DNA of 64,000 nt from positions 8,759,501-8,823,500 of the forward strand of contig NZ_CP077970.1 in assembly GCF_024758505.1 (NCBI RefSeq). The letters are read 5' to 3'. Positions 9,846 through 18,624 of the stretch are shown here, piece by piece. Positions within the stretch are counted from its first letter, which is position 1. The number at the start of each line of letters is the position of its first letter. The position numbers and the translations under genes were made by a program. The DNA comes from Bradyrhizobium arachidis (GTDB lineage: Bacteria; Pseudomonadota; Alphaproteobacteria; Rhizobiales; Xanthobacteraceae). Below the pieces are notes generated by a model. That model ran no database searches. It saw nothing but the letters and a program-made list of their open reading frames with translations, and was not told the origin of the DNA.

Positions 9846-10762
9846 CAGATCACCCGTCGCGCATCGAGCGCATCGCGCAGGCCGTCGCCGATGAAGTTGA
9901 TGGCGACCACAGCGATGAAGATCGCACCGCCCGGAAACAGCGCCCAGTGCGGACCGATGTCGAGAAAATCCTTGGCGTCGAACAAGAGCCGCCCCCAGGT
10001 CGGGGTATCCGGCGGGAAGCCGAGGCCGAGGAAGGATAGCGTCGATTCCGCGATGATCGCGGCCGCAACGTCGATGGTGCCGGCGATGATCACCGGTCCG
10101 ACCGCATTGGGCAGGATGTGCCGCACCACCTGGCGCAGCGGACTGGCGCCGAGCGCGCGCGCGGCTTCGACAAACTCCTTTTCGCGCAGCGACAGGAATT
10201 GTGCGCGCACGAGACGGGCGACCGGCATCCAGCGCAAGCCCCCGATGACAAGCACGATCAGGATGAAGATGCCGCCCTCGGGGCCGAACGTCGCCTTCAG
10301 GCCGTCGCGGAAGAGATAGATTAGCAACAGCAGCAGCGGCAATTGCGGCAGCGACAGGAACAGGTCCGTCATCCACATCAGGCCGTGGCCGAGCGCGCCG
10401 CGCGACATGCCGGCGAGCGCGCCGATCAGCACGCCGACGAACACGGAAACCAGCATCGCGGCAAGGCCCACCGCCAGCGAGATGCGCCCGCCATAGATCA
10501 TGCGTGCCAGAATATCCTGGCCGAGATCGTCGGTGCCGAAGGGATGGGCAAGCGACGGCCCCTGCAGGCCGGCGACGATGTCGATGTCGTTGATCTTGAC
10601 GCGCCAGACGAAGGGACCGACGACCACCGCCAGGATCAGCACCAGCAACAGGAACGCACTGACGACGGCGAGCTTGTGGCGGCGATAGCGCCGCCACATC
10701 TCGCGCCAGGGCGAGTAGACGCCCCGCTCAGCGGAGCGAGATGCGAGGGTCAAGCCAGCCAT
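9845..10762 (-). CDS. Peptide ABC transporter permease (DppC/OppC type)
   Basis: The 305-residue inner-membrane subunit has an N-terminal segment (WRRYRRHKLAVVSAFLLLVL) typical of the OppC N domain, a periplasmic loop with HPFGTDDLGQDILAR, and about five further helices. The coupling-helix EAA motif appears around FVEAARALGASPLRQVVRHI. The C-terminus LGLGFPPDTPTWGRLL is also characteristic. It overlaps the upstream permease gene by 35 bases and the downstream ATPase start by one base, which fits one tightly coupled operon. Confidence 0.93.
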   Translation of the reverse strand: MAGLTLASRSAERGVYSPWREMWRRYRRHKLAVVSAFLLLVLILAVVVGPFVWRVKINDIDIVAGLQGPSLAHPFGTDDLGQDILARMIYGGRISLAVGLAAMLVSVFVGVLIGALAGMSRGALGHGLMWMTDLFLSLPQLPLLLLLIYLFRDGLKATFGPEGGIFILIVLVIGGLRWMPVARLVRAQFLSLREKEFVEAARALGASPLRQVVRHILPNAVGPVIIAGTIDVAAAIIAESTLSFLGLGFPPDTPTWGRLLFDAKDFLDIGPHWALFPGGAIFIAVVAINFIGDGLRDALDARRVI

Positions 10763-11687
10763 ACAGGACGTCCGCGATGAGGTTGAAGAGCACCACCAGA
10801 CACGCGAAGACGAAGGTGACGGCCATCACCACCGGCGTGTCGTTGGAAAGGATGGAGGAGATCAGCAGCGAGCCGATCCCGGGGATGCGAAAGATCTGCT
10901 CGGTGACGATAGCGCCGCCGAACACCGCCGGCATCTGCAATGCGATCAGCGTGACCACCGGGATCATGGCGTTGCGCATCACGTGCTTGACGATCACCTT
11001 GGCCTGGCCGAGGCCCTTGGCCCGCGCTGTCGTGACGTAGTCGAGCCTAATGACGTCGAGCATGGCCGAGCGCACGAAGCGCGTCATGGACGCAGCCTGG
11101 AACAGGCCGAGCACCATCACCGGCATGATCGCCTGCCGGATCATCTCGAGCACCCAGCGAAAGCCTGACGCCTTGATGTCGGTCGAGTAGACGAAGGGCA
11201 ACCAGTCCAGCGTGACCGAGAAGATCAGGATGAACAGGATACCGGTGAAGAAGGTCGGCAGCGAGAAGCCGATGAACGCGAGCGCGTTGGCGATCTGGTC
11301 GAACACCGAGTACGGCCGCGTGGCTGCATAGACGCCGACGGGAATCGCGACGCACAGCGCCAGAATCTGCGCGGAGCCGATCACGTAGAGCGTGGTCGGC
11401 AGCCGCTGCAGGATGAGGGTGTCGACGTTCATCCGGCTGACGAAGGAAAAACCCCAGTCGCCATGCAGCATGGCGTTGAGCCAGCTCAGGTAGCGAAGAT
11501 AGATGGGATCGTCGAGGCCGAACTTCGCCCGAAGTGCTGCCTGCACTTCGGGCGGGACGTTCGGATTGGTCGCCAGTTCCGAGAACGGATCGCCTGGCGC
11601 CAGCGCCAGCACGACGAACAGCACCAGCGAAATGCCGAGCAGGCTCGGCACGGCGATCAGGAGACGACGCAGGATGTACTGACTCAT
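10728..11687 (-). CDS. Peptide ABC transporter permease (DppB/OppB type)
   Basis: The 319-residue permease starts with the family hallmark YILRRLLIAVPSLLGISLVLF. It has a large first periplasmic loop (including DPIYLRYLSWLNAMLHGDWG) and around six transmembrane helices. The EAA coupling loop is visible as DYVTTARAKGLGQAKVIVKH, and the C-terminal TEQIFRIPGIGSLLI completes the pattern. It lies 22 bases after the binding-protein gene and its 3' end overlaps the second permease. Together they form the transmembrane channel. Confidence 0.94.
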   Translation of the reverse strand: MSQYILRRLLIAVPSLLGISLVLFVVLALAPGDPFSELATNPNVPPEVQAALRAKFGLDDPIYLRYLSWLNAMLHGDWGFSFVSRMNVDTLILQRLPTTLYVIGSAQILALCVAIPVGVYAATRPYSVFDQIANALAFIGFSLPTFFTGILFILIFSVTLDWLPFVYSTDIKASGFRWVLEMIRQAIMPVMVLGLFQAASMTRFVRSAMLDVIRLDYVTTARAKGLGQAKVIVKHVMRNAMIPVVTLIALQMPAVFGGAIVTEQIFRIPGIGSLLISSILSNDTPVVMAVTFVFACLVVLFNLIADVLYGWLDPRISLR

Positions 11688-11709
11688 GAGGGGACCTTAC
11701 GCCGGTTCC

Positions 11710-13500
11710 TCAAGCCTCGCGGTACCAGTCCTGGATGTTGTCGGTTTCGTTGGCCCAGCCGCTGATCGCAGGCCGCAGCGTGTTCGAAGCGGCCTCCACC
11801 TTGAGGCGGTGCATCACCGGAATGAACACGGTGTCCTGCCACAGCAAATCGTTACACTTGATGTAGAGGGCCGCGCGCTTGACCGGATCGGTTTCGGTTT
11901 CCGCCGCCGCAATCAACGCGTCGTAGTCCTTGTTGACGTAGCGCGGGAAGTTCTGACCCTGCCACTTGTTCTCCTTGGTGGCTACCTGACCCGAGATGTA
12001 GCGCTTCATATGCAAGGCGGGATCGGGCTGGGTCATCGGGATCTGGAATTCCTCGATGTCGGCGTAGAACTTGGAATAGGTGTCGGGGTTGGCGACGTCG
12101 GAGGAGAAGAACACCGAGGCCACGACCGATTTCAGCTCCACGTCGATGCCGGCCTTCTGACAGGCCTGCTTGACGATGGCCTGGGTCTTCTGGCGCGGAC
12201 CGTTGGTCGAGGTCTGATAAAGCAGCTTGAACTTCTTGCCGTCCTTCTCCCGGATACCATCGGCACCGACCTTCCAGCCGGCATCGTCCAGCATCTTCGA
12301 GGCCTTCTCGACGTTGAACTCCCAGCTCGTATTCTTCGAGGCGAACTGCTCCGGCCCGTTGAGATAGTTGGCCGTCGTCCGCCCGGCGCGACCGTAGATC
12401 GCCTTCTTGACCGACTCGCGGTCGACGAGCAGCGCAAGCGCCTTGCGCACGGCCGGATCCGAGAGGATGGGATGCTTGGTTTTCAACGACGACCGCTCGC
12501 CGTCGACCTCGGTGTTGGGATCGGTGAAGTTGAGCGCGATGAACTCGATGTCGCCGCCCACGGCGTAAATGGTCTTGCCCTTGCCGCCCTTCTCGAGGCG
12601 CAGCAGCACGTCGTCTTCCACCTGGATGTTCCAGCCGAAATCATACTCGCCGGTCTGGATCACCGCGCGTGCCGCCGAGACGGCATCGCCGCCGCCCTTC
12701 ATCTCGATCGTGTCGAAATACGGACGGTTCGGCATGTGATAGTCGGAGTTGAGCTCACCACGGACTACGTCGCCCGGCTTGAACTCGACGAACTTGTAGG
12801 CACCGGTACCGATGGGCGCCAGATTGTTCGGCGCCTCGCGGGATTTTCCGCCCTTGTAGTCCGCAAACAAATGTTTCGGGATGATGCAGCCATAGGCGCC
12901 GACGAAGGCGTTGGCCCAGAACGGCGTGGGGTTCTTGAACAGGATTCGGATGGTGAGGTCGTCAACCTTTTCCACGGTCATGTCGGCGTAGGTGTTGACG
13001 GACACGGCCGCCGTGGCGGGGTCGCTGGCATATGCCCAAGTGAACACGAGATCGTCGGCGGTCAGCGGCTTGCCGTCGTGCCATTTGACGCCGGGCTTGA
13101 TCTTCCAAGTCACCGACTTGGCATCGGCGGCCAGGCCGCCGTTCTGGATCGACGGGATTTCGGCGGCGAGAATCGGATTGAGGTTGCCGTTGGCGTCCCA
13201 GCTTGCGAGCGGCTCGTAGAACAGGCGTGAGCCGTCCTGGTCCTTGGTGCCGGTGGCAAAATGCGGATTGAGCAGCGTCGGCCCCTGCCACCACAACAGC
13301 TTCAGCGGACCGCCGCCGCCGCGCTTGGTCGGAGGGTAAGCCGCGGGGCTCTGGGCCATGGCAACGCCGCCGATGGCAAGGATCTGGTTCGCCATCGGCG
13401 CGGTGAGGCCGATAGCCGCCAGACGCTGGATGAAGGCGCGGCGATCCATCCGCCCGTCCTTCACCTTTCCGATCATCGAACGCAGTTCTTTGTCCAGCAT
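11710..13500 (-). CDS. Peptide ABC transporter substrate-binding protein (SBP_bac_5)
   Basis: The 596-residue periplasmic receptor (family 5 extracellular solute-binding protein) has an N-terminal DRRAFIQRLAAIGLTAPMA segment that looks like a Tat signal, and cleavage is likely near VAMAQS. The mature part has LFYEPLASWDANGNLNPILA, VTWKIKPGVKWHDGKPLTADD and FTWAYASDPATAA, the standard signature block of this family. The long middle domain would hold a peptide or peptide-like ligand. It is the first of five transporter genes. The M20 hydrolase gene lies 270 bases upstream on the same strand, suggesting that the transported compound is hydrolysed inside the cell. Confidence 0.93.
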   Translation of the reverse strand: MLDKELRSMIGKVKDGRMDRRAFIQRLAAIGLTAPMANQILAIGGVAMAQSPAAYPPTKRGGGGPLKLLWWQGPTLLNPHFATGTKDQDGSRLFYEPLASWDANGNLNPILAAEIPSIQNGGLAADAKSVTWKIKPGVKWHDGKPLTADDLVFTWAYASDPATAAVSVNTYADMTVEKVDDLTIRILFKNPTPFWANAFVGAYGCIIPKHLFADYKGGKSREAPNNLAPIGTGAYKFVEFKPGDVVRGELNSDYHMPNRPYFDTIEMKGGGDAVSAARAVIQTGEYDFGWNIQVEDDVLLRLEKGGKGKTIYAVGGDIEFIALNFTDPNTEVDGERSSLKTKHPILSDPAVRKALALLVDRESVKKAIYGRAGRTTANYLNGPEQFASKNTSWEFNVEKASKMLDDAGWKVGADGIREKDGKKFKLLYQTSTNGPRQKTQAIVKQACQKAGIDVELKSVVASVFFSSDVANPDTYSKFYADIEEFQIPMTQPDPALHMKRYISGQVATKENKWQGQNFPRYVNKDYDALIAAAETETDPVKRAALYIKCNDLLWQDTVFIPVMHRLKVEAASNTLRPAISGWANETDNIQDWYREA

Positions 13501-13770
13501 GGTTGTCCCCCGTCTGGTTCCTGTATGGATGCGGGCGGCCGATTGGGCGGCCGCCGAGTTTGTCTGGCAGTAGATGGCACACCGAATGGGCCGCGCGTCA
13601 ACTGCGACCGTGTGTATGCAAACGGTCTTCTGGCTGTCCGTTGAGCAAAATTCTGATCCGGCGCCTACCGGTTCGGCAATACGCCGGGAAAAATCGCCTC
13701 CCGCCGCGCTGCACTGCGAAAAATTTGTTCGCCTGATCAGACGAAGTATCGAGAAACTCGCTCCCCGATA
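13501..13770. other. Gap between the M20 hydrolase and the peptide transporter operon
   Basis: The 270 bases hold no supported gene. Near the binding-protein start there is a GC-rich dyad around 13532-13556 (two copies of GGGCGGCC, the second continuing as GGCCGCC). The region may hold a separate promoter for the transporter genes, but no clear promoter hexamers were recognised. Confidence 0.35.
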
Positions 13771-15189
13771 TCAGGTCAGGGACATGTCCAGCGGCGGTGC
13801 AACATTGTCCGGCATCGGGCAGACGTAAGGCGTCTTGGCCGTGCGCTTCTTCAGATCCGCCTTGGCGGCCGCGATCAGTTCCGGCTCGGTCAGTGCCTTG
13901 ATGCCGATCCCCGCCATGGCCTTGGCGGCCTGCACCATGGCCTTGTGGGCGTGCGGGCTCTTGCCCTGCGCCACCACCTGCCAGGTGTGGAACGGCGTGC
14001 CGATTGCAACCGTCGGTGCGTGGACCTGCACGGTGGGGACGACCCAGCTCACGTCGCCCACATCGGTCGAGCCGACCAGCGGATTGCGCTTGGCATCCAG
14101 CGGCACCAGGAAGTCGGCGAGCGGCCGCTCGGTCGGCTCCATGCCGATCGCGTAATAGACCGACGAGATATCCTTATCGGTCAGGGTCGCACGGATGTCG
14201 GAGGCGAAGGCCTTGTCCGCCTCGTCGAAATGCGGCGGCCCGAGTTCTTCCATCACCTTGTGCAACGCGTGCTCCAGCGGGGCGTTGGGCAGGATGTTTG
14301 AGACCGCGGAGATGATCTTCATCTCGACCTTGGTCTCGGTCATCAGGGCCGCGCCCTGCGCGATCTTCTGCACCCGCCCGACCAGTTCGGTCATGCCGGG
14401 CAGATCGCGGGCGCGGATCGAATAGCGCACGCGGGCATGGGCCTGCACCACGTTGGGCGCGATCCCGCCGGTATCGAGCAGCGCATAGTGCACGCGCGCA
14501 TCGCTCGGCATGTGCTCGCGCATGTAGTTGACGCCGACATTCATCAGCTCCACCGCGTCGAGCGCGGAGCGGCCGAGATGCGGCGAGGCCGCGGCATGCG
14601 AGGTGCGGCCGGTAAAGATGAAGTCGGCGCGCGTGTTGGCCAGCGACGGCGTCACCGCGACTTCCCAGAAACTGTGTGGATGCCAGGTGATGGCAATGTC
14701 GGCATCCTCGAAGCCGCCGCTGCGCACGATGAAGGCCTTGGCCGCGCCGCCTTCTTCGGCGGGACAGCCATAGTAACGGACGCGGCCGGGCACCTTGTTC
14801 TCCGCGAGCCAGTCCTTCACAGCGGTCGCCGCAAGCAGCGCCGCCGAACCCAGCAGATTGTGGCCGCAGCCATGGCCGTGACCGCCGGCCTCGACCGGCC
14901 GGTGTTCCGCAACACCCGCTTCCTGGCTCAACCCCGGCAGCGCGTCATACTCGCCGAGGAAGGCGATGACCGGTCCGCCCTCACCCCACTCACCCATCAG
15001 CGCGGTGGGAATGCCGGCGACATTCTCGGTGATGCGAAAACCCTGATGGCGCAGCTCGGCGAGATGCTCGGCAGCGGAGCGCGCTTCGGTGTAGCACACC
15101 TCCGGCATTCCCCAGACCTTGTCGCTCAAATCGATGAAGCGCGCCTTGATCGTGTCAACGCCACGCCAGATGTCACTGCGGTTGTCCAT
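13771..15189 (-). CDS. M20-family amidohydrolase (AbgB-like)
   Basis: The 472-residue enzyme belongs to the M20D-type amidohydrolases that split N-acyl or p-aminobenzoyl-glutamate-type amides with a dinuclear metal site. Metal ligands are visible as the His/Cys cluster GHGHGCGHN and the Glu pair CPAEEGGAAK. The lid domain (about residues 190-310) contains GRTSHAAASPHLGRSALDA with its conserved His. A nearby conserved stretch is TDVGDVSWVVPTVQ. I chose the ATG at 15189 over a TTG 24 bases upstream. Its place before a complete peptide ABC transporter suggests an uptake-and-hydrolysis unit. A closer substrate assignment is not possible from sequence. Confidence 0.88.
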   Translation of the reverse strand: MDNRSDIWRGVDTIKARFIDLSDKVWGMPEVCYTEARSAAEHLAELRHQGFRITENVAGIPTALMGEWGEGGPVIAFLGEYDALPGLSQEAGVAEHRPVEAGGHGHGCGHNLLGSAALLAATAVKDWLAENKVPGRVRYYGCPAEEGGAAKAFIVRSGGFEDADIAITWHPHSFWEVAVTPSLANTRADFIFTGRTSHAAASPHLGRSALDAVELMNVGVNYMREHMPSDARVHYALLDTGGIAPNVVQAHARVRYSIRARDLPGMTELVGRVQKIAQGAALMTETKVEMKIISAVSNILPNAPLEHALHKVMEELGPPHFDEADKAFASDIRATLTDKDISSVYYAIGMEPTERPLADFLVPLDAKRNPLVGSTDVGDVSWVVPTVQVHAPTVAIGTPFHTWQVVAQGKSPHAHKAMVQAAKAMAGIGIKALTEPELIAAAKADLKKRTAKTPYVCPMPDNVAPPLDMSLT

Positions 15190-15439
15190 GCTTCGGTCCG
15201 TGATCCCAGTCAAAACGAAGCGACGATGGGTAGCAGCTTCGTTTGACGCCGCCTAGCACCCGGCGTAGCAACAGCCATGCAGCCGGGGCGGCACGACAGG
15301 AAATGTGACGCTCATCAATTGGCGTGGTCAACGGTTCCGGCGGTCTTTCAAGACGGCCGGTCGCGGCTTAGATTACCCACGGTTCGCGCGTCGCTTCTCT
15401 CGTCACATGACAGCGACGTCAACAGGCCAGGAGAACTCC

Positions 15440-16411
15440 ATGCCCGCCATGACCGAATGGAGAGTGCCGCCGGCACATCAGCCCCGCGCGAGCGACTATG
15501 GTTTTGATCTCGACCGCGTGCTGTCCTCCGTCGTCGGCCTGCATTCCATCATCCCGCCGGACGCCTTCAGCGCCGAGACGCTCGGCACCGAGCGCGCCGG
15601 CAATGGCGTCGTGATCGACGACGGGCTGGTGCTCACCATCGGCTACCTCATCACCGAGGCGGAGGCGGTGTGGCTGCATCTTGGCGATGGACGCGTCGTG
15701 CAAGGCCACGTGCTCGGCTTCGACTCCGTCACCGGCTTCGGCCTGGTGCAGGCGCTGGGCCGTCTCGACCTCGAGCCGATCCCGCTCGGCTCTTCCGCAG
15801 CAACGCGGATCGGCGACCGCGTCGTGGTCGGTGGTGCGGGCGGACGCACGCGCTCGGTCGCGAGCCAGATCGTGGCGAAGCAGGAGTTTGCCGGCTATTG
15901 GGAATATCTATTGGACGAGGCGGCCTTCACCTACCCCGCGCATCCGAACTGGGGCGGCACCGGGCTGATCAACGAGCGCGGCGAACTGATCGGCATCGGC
16001 TCGCTCCAGCTCGAGCGGGAGCGCGACGGCAAGGCCGAGCATGTCAACATGATCGTGCCGATCGACCTGTTGAAGCCGATCCTCGACGATTTGCGCAAGT
16101 TTGGCCGCGTCAACAAGCCGGCGCGCCCCTGGCTCGGCCTGTTCTCGACCGAGATCGACAACCGCGTCGTGGTGATCGGCATCTCCTCCAACGGACCTGC
16201 TGAGCGCGCCGAGCTCAAGACCGGCGACGTCATTCTGGCCGTCGACGGCGAGAAGGTGACGAGCCAGACGGACTTCTATCGCAAGATGTGGTCGCTCGGC
16301 GCCGCCGGCGTCGACGTGCCGCTCACGGTGCATCATGAAGGCGTCACCTTCGACGTCACCGTGACCTCGACGGACCGCTTCAAACTCCTGAAGCAGCCCA
16401 AGCTGCACTGA
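15440..16411 (+). CDS. Trypsin-like/PDZ (S1C-type) pseudoprotease
   Basis: From the ATG at 15440 (AGGAGA upstream) this is 323 residues with no signal peptide. Residues 50-215 align by eye with the DegP/HtrA trypsin fold and residues 225-310 with a PDZ domain (PARPWLGLF, GPAERAELKTGDVILAVDG). The catalytic positions are all changed. The His of LTNNHVV is Tyr69 in LTIGYLI, the Asp of TDLAVL is Gly99 in TGFGLV, and the Ser of GNSGGP is Trp171 in PNWGGT. The protein should therefore be inactive as a protease and act as a binding or scaffold protein. An esterase gene follows 45 bases downstream. Confidence 0.82.
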   Translation: MPAMTEWRVPPAHQPRASDYGFDLDRVLSSVVGLHSIIPPDAFSAETLGTERAGNGVVIDDGLVLTIGYLITEAEAVWLHLGDGRVVQGHVLGFDSVTGFGLVQALGRLDLEPIPLGSSAATRIGDRVVVGGAGGRTRSVASQIVAKQEFAGYWEYLLDEAAFTYPAHPNWGGTGLINERGELIGIGSLQLERERDGKAEHVNMIVPIDLLKPILDDLRKFGRVNKPARPWLGLFSTEIDNRVVVIGISSNGPAERAELKTGDVILAVDGEKVTSQTDFYRKMWSLGAAGVDVPLTVHHEGVTFDVTVTSTDRFKLLKQPKLH

Positions 16412-16456
16412 ATCACCACACCGCCAGTTGACAGCCCAAGCCACGGAGGAGCGACA

Positions 16457-17527
16457 ATGAGCGAGGCCGTGGTGGACGACATCGTGGCCGTGCTGCCGCC
16501 ATTACTCAACGCATTGGAGGGGCTCGGCTTCGTCGCGCGCCATCTGCATCCGCCGGCCTTCGAATCCGTCATGCAGGCGATCGATACGCCGGACGATGCT
16601 CTGCGAGTAGCGCGTTCGCGCCTCGGCGAATGGCCGCAGGCGTTTGCGGAGATGCGCGGCCTGATCGAGCGGGCCTGCGATGAAACGCTCGCGGCCTTCG
16701 CCGGCCTGCGCACGGTTCAGCGCGGCCAGGGCGATTTCGTCGCGGTGTTTCGCGCCTTGCGCCATGTGCCCCGCGCGCAGGAAGCGCTCTATCCGCTCGC
16801 CGCAAAATTCCCGCCGGTCAGCAGCTTCTTCCTTAGCGCCACAACGCGCGAGGATGAGGACCTGCTGACGCGACTAACCGAGGCGACCGGTGAGCACACC
16901 GGCATTGTCCACGATCACAACGAGCCCGGCAACCGCGGCGGCTTCTCGCTTTACGTGCCGGAATACTACACACCTGACCGCGCCTGGCCGCTGGTAATGG
17001 CGCTGCATGGCGGCAGCGGCAACGGCCGCGGCTTCCTGTGGAGCTGGCTGCGCGACGCGCGAAGTTTTGGCGCGATCCTGGTCGCCCCGACCGCCACGGG
17101 GCCGACCAGGGCGCTGATGGGCGACGACAGCGACACGCCCAATCTGATGCGCATCCTCGAGAGCATCCGCAGCCGCTTCAACGTCGATCCCCAGAGGATG
17201 CTGATGACCGGTATGAGCGACGGCGGCACCTTCTGCTATGTCAGCGGCCTGGAGGCCGCCTCGCCCTTCACGCATCTCGCGCCAGTCTCGGCGACCTTCC
17301 ATCCGCTGATGGCGGAAATGGCTGATGCCGCGCGGCTGCAGGGACTGCCGGTCTTCATCACCCACGGCAAGCTCGATTGGATGTTCCCTGTGCAGGTTGC
17401 ACGCCAGACGCAAGGCGCGCTGTCAGCCGCCGGCGCAGACGTCACCTATCGCGAGATCGATGACCTCAGCCATTGCTATCCGCGCGAGATCAACGCGGAG
17501 CTGCTGCAATGGCTGAATGGCGGATGA
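16457..17527 (+). CDS. Phospholipase/carboxylesterase-like hydrolase with an extra N-terminal helical domain
   Basis: The 356-residue protein has an N-terminal, mostly helical domain of about 150 residues that I do not recognise, then an alpha/beta-hydrolase domain. The hydrolase part has the oxyanion motif LHGGSG (183-188), a nucleophile elbow GMSDG with Ser254, Asp307 in GKLDWMFP and His339 in LSHCYP, so a full triad is present. It resembles the carboxylesterase/phospholipase group that includes PHB-depolymerase-like proteins. No signal peptide is seen. It follows the pseudoprotease by 45 bases with GGAGG before its ATG, consistent with co-transcription. Confidence 0.8.
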   Translation: MSEAVVDDIVAVLPPLLNALEGLGFVARHLHPPAFESVMQAIDTPDDALRVARSRLGEWPQAFAEMRGLIERACDETLAAFAGLRTVQRGQGDFVAVFRALRHVPRAQEALYPLAAKFPPVSSFFLSATTREDEDLLTRLTEATGEHTGIVHDHNEPGNRGGFSLYVPEYYTPDRAWPLVMALHGGSGNGRGFLWSWLRDARSFGAILVAPTATGPTRALMGDDSDTPNLMRILESIRSRFNVDPQRMLMTGMSDGGTFCYVSGLEAASPFTHLAPVSATFHPLMAEMADAARLQGLPVFITHGKLDWMFPVQVARQTQGALSAAGADVTYREIDDLSHCYPREINAELLQWLNGG

Positions 17528-17609
17528 ACGAGTCGTCCTTACGCTCGCCTCAAGGTCATGGGAACCATCTCCCCGCACCGGCGTTGTCGCCGGACACCGG
17601 AGGTTCTCT

Positions 17610-17810
17610 ATGAAGGTTTTGTTCGGAATGATCCTGGGCGCGCTGCTGCTTGGCGTCGGCGTCTATATCCATGACTCGATGCAGACGTCGGCCGGCAGCG
17701 ACGTTGCTGCAACCAATCGCACCATCGTCAACTGGGATGTCGCCAAGGCCGATTGGGATGCGCTGCGGGATCGCGCGCATAAGGACTGGGTGAGAATTTC
17801 GTCGAAGTAG
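17610..17810 (+). CDS. Small membrane-anchored hypothetical protein (66 aa)
   Basis: The ATG at 17610 is preceded by GGAGG and gives a 66-residue protein with one N-terminal hydrophobic segment (LFGMILGALLLGVGVYIHD, about residues 4-22). A short soluble tail contains a W-D-x4-D-W-D pattern (NWDVAKADWDALRD). It may be a signal anchor or signal peptide. No family was recognised. It follows the esterase by 82 bases and is closed by a strong terminator. Confidence 0.65.
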   Translation: MKVLFGMILGALLLGVGVYIHDSMQTSAGSDVAATNRTIVNWDVAKADWDALRDRAHKDWVRISSK

Positions 17811-17834
17811 TCAGCCGCATTCCGCGACAATGAT

Positions 17835-17865
17835 AAGGCGCCGTCGTCAGCAACGACGGCGCCTT
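17835..17865 (+). terminator. Rho-independent-type terminator
   Basis: A perfect 13-bp stem (17835-17847 with 17853-17865, AAGGCGCCGTCGT and its complement) closes a 5-base loop, 24 bases after the stop of the small gene at 17610-17810. The stem ends in AA/TT with a short T-rich tail. It would end the transcript of 15440-17810 and could also serve leftward transcription past the DsbA gene. Confidence 0.85.
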
Positions 17866-17879
17866 TGTCATGCTTGACT

Positions 17880-17954
17880 GGGCTCAATTAGTCTTGGCTC
17901 GGTTACCCCTGGCTCAGTTACCCTTGGCTCAGTTGCTCTTGGCTCAGTTGCTCT
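17880..17954. repeat. Five 15-bp tandem repeats carrying copies of the DsbA C-terminus and stop codon
   Basis: Units start at 17880, 17895, 17910, 17925 and 17940 (TGGCTCAGTTGCTCT and variants); the last two are identical and the first is most diverged. On the minus strand each unit reads as Lys-Ser/Gly-Asn-stop-Ala or similar, in phase with the DsbA-like gene. Its real stop codon is at 17944-17946, inside the last unit. The array is a 3'-end minisatellite, not a CRISPR. Confidence 0.85.
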
Positions 17955-18624
17955 TGCTCGCCTTCGCCTTGCGCGCGTCGGCGATCACCTGCTCGAACTC
18001 CGCCATGGTCAGCACACCCGGCACGCGGAATTTCCCGACGATGAAGGACGGCGTGCCGCGGAAACCGAAAGCCTCGGCCTGATCGTTGTTGCGCTTCAGG
18101 ATCGCGTCGATGTCCTTGGCGCGACCCGTGAGGTCGCGCTTGAGACGGTCCATGTCGACGCCAGCAGCCGCCAGAATCTCGTTGATGCGCGGCTCGGTCA
18201 GTCGCGAGCTGACGCCAATCATGGCATCATGCGCCTGGTGGTACTTGTCCTGGAATTTCGCAGCGAGCGCGATCCGCGCCGCCGTCACCGACACCGGGCC
18301 GAGGATCGGCCAGTCCTTCATCACCAGCCGCACCTTGCCGTCGTCCTGGATGACCTGGCGAAGCTCGGGCTCGAGCTTCCGGCAATAGGGACAATTGTAG
18401 TCCGACCATTCGACGATGCTGATGTCGCCGTCGAGATTGCCGGCAACCGGCACATCCGGATCGCGAAGCACCTTGGCTTCGGTCAGCACCTCGTCATCGT
18501 CGCTCGTCGCCGCAATCGCCGAGCGGGTCGCGAGGCCGCCGGCAAGCAGCGCGCTCGCGCCGATCAGCGTCAGTGCTCCGCGCCGCGTCGTCGCCAGGCC
18601 GCGTTCGTCCCTGAATTTGGTCAT
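17944..18624 (-). CDS. DsbA-family thiol:disulfide oxidoreductase
   Basis: The 226-residue protein has a Tat-like signal (TTRRGALTLIGASALLAGG, about residues 12-30). A thioredoxin fold follows with the active site CPYC at residues 78-81 in VEWSDYNCPYCRKLEPEL. The cis-Pro loop is FRGTPSFIVG. The layout matches the secreted Com1/ScsC/DsbA-like group, which forms or isomerises disulfides in the periplasm. A DsbB gene lies about 4 kb away at 22612-23145, a plausible redox partner. The C-terminus KASKSN and its stop lie in a 15-bp tandem repeat. Confidence 0.9.
   Translation of the reverse strand: MTKFRDERGLATTRRGALTLIGASALLAGGLATRSAIAATSDDDEVLTEAKVLRDPDVPVAGNLDGDISIVEWSDYNCPYCRKLEPELRQVIQDDGKVRLVMKDWPILGPVSVTAARIALAAKFQDKYHQAHDAMIGVSSRLTEPRINEILAAAGVDMDRLKRDLTGRAKDIDAILKRNNDQAEAFGFRGTPSFIVGKFRVPGVLTMAEFEQVIADARKAKASKSN

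Noticed and set aside
11686-13230. 514-codon plus-strand frame opposite the peptide-binding protein
   Set aside because: Antisense shadow of a well-supported SBP_bac_5 gene; no ribosome binding site or domain.
15440-16411. Active DegP/HtrA protease
   Set aside because: All three triad positions are substituted and there is no signal peptide.
17880-17954. Possible CRISPR array
   Set aside because: Units are 15 bp and directly adjacent without spacers, and no cas genes are present.
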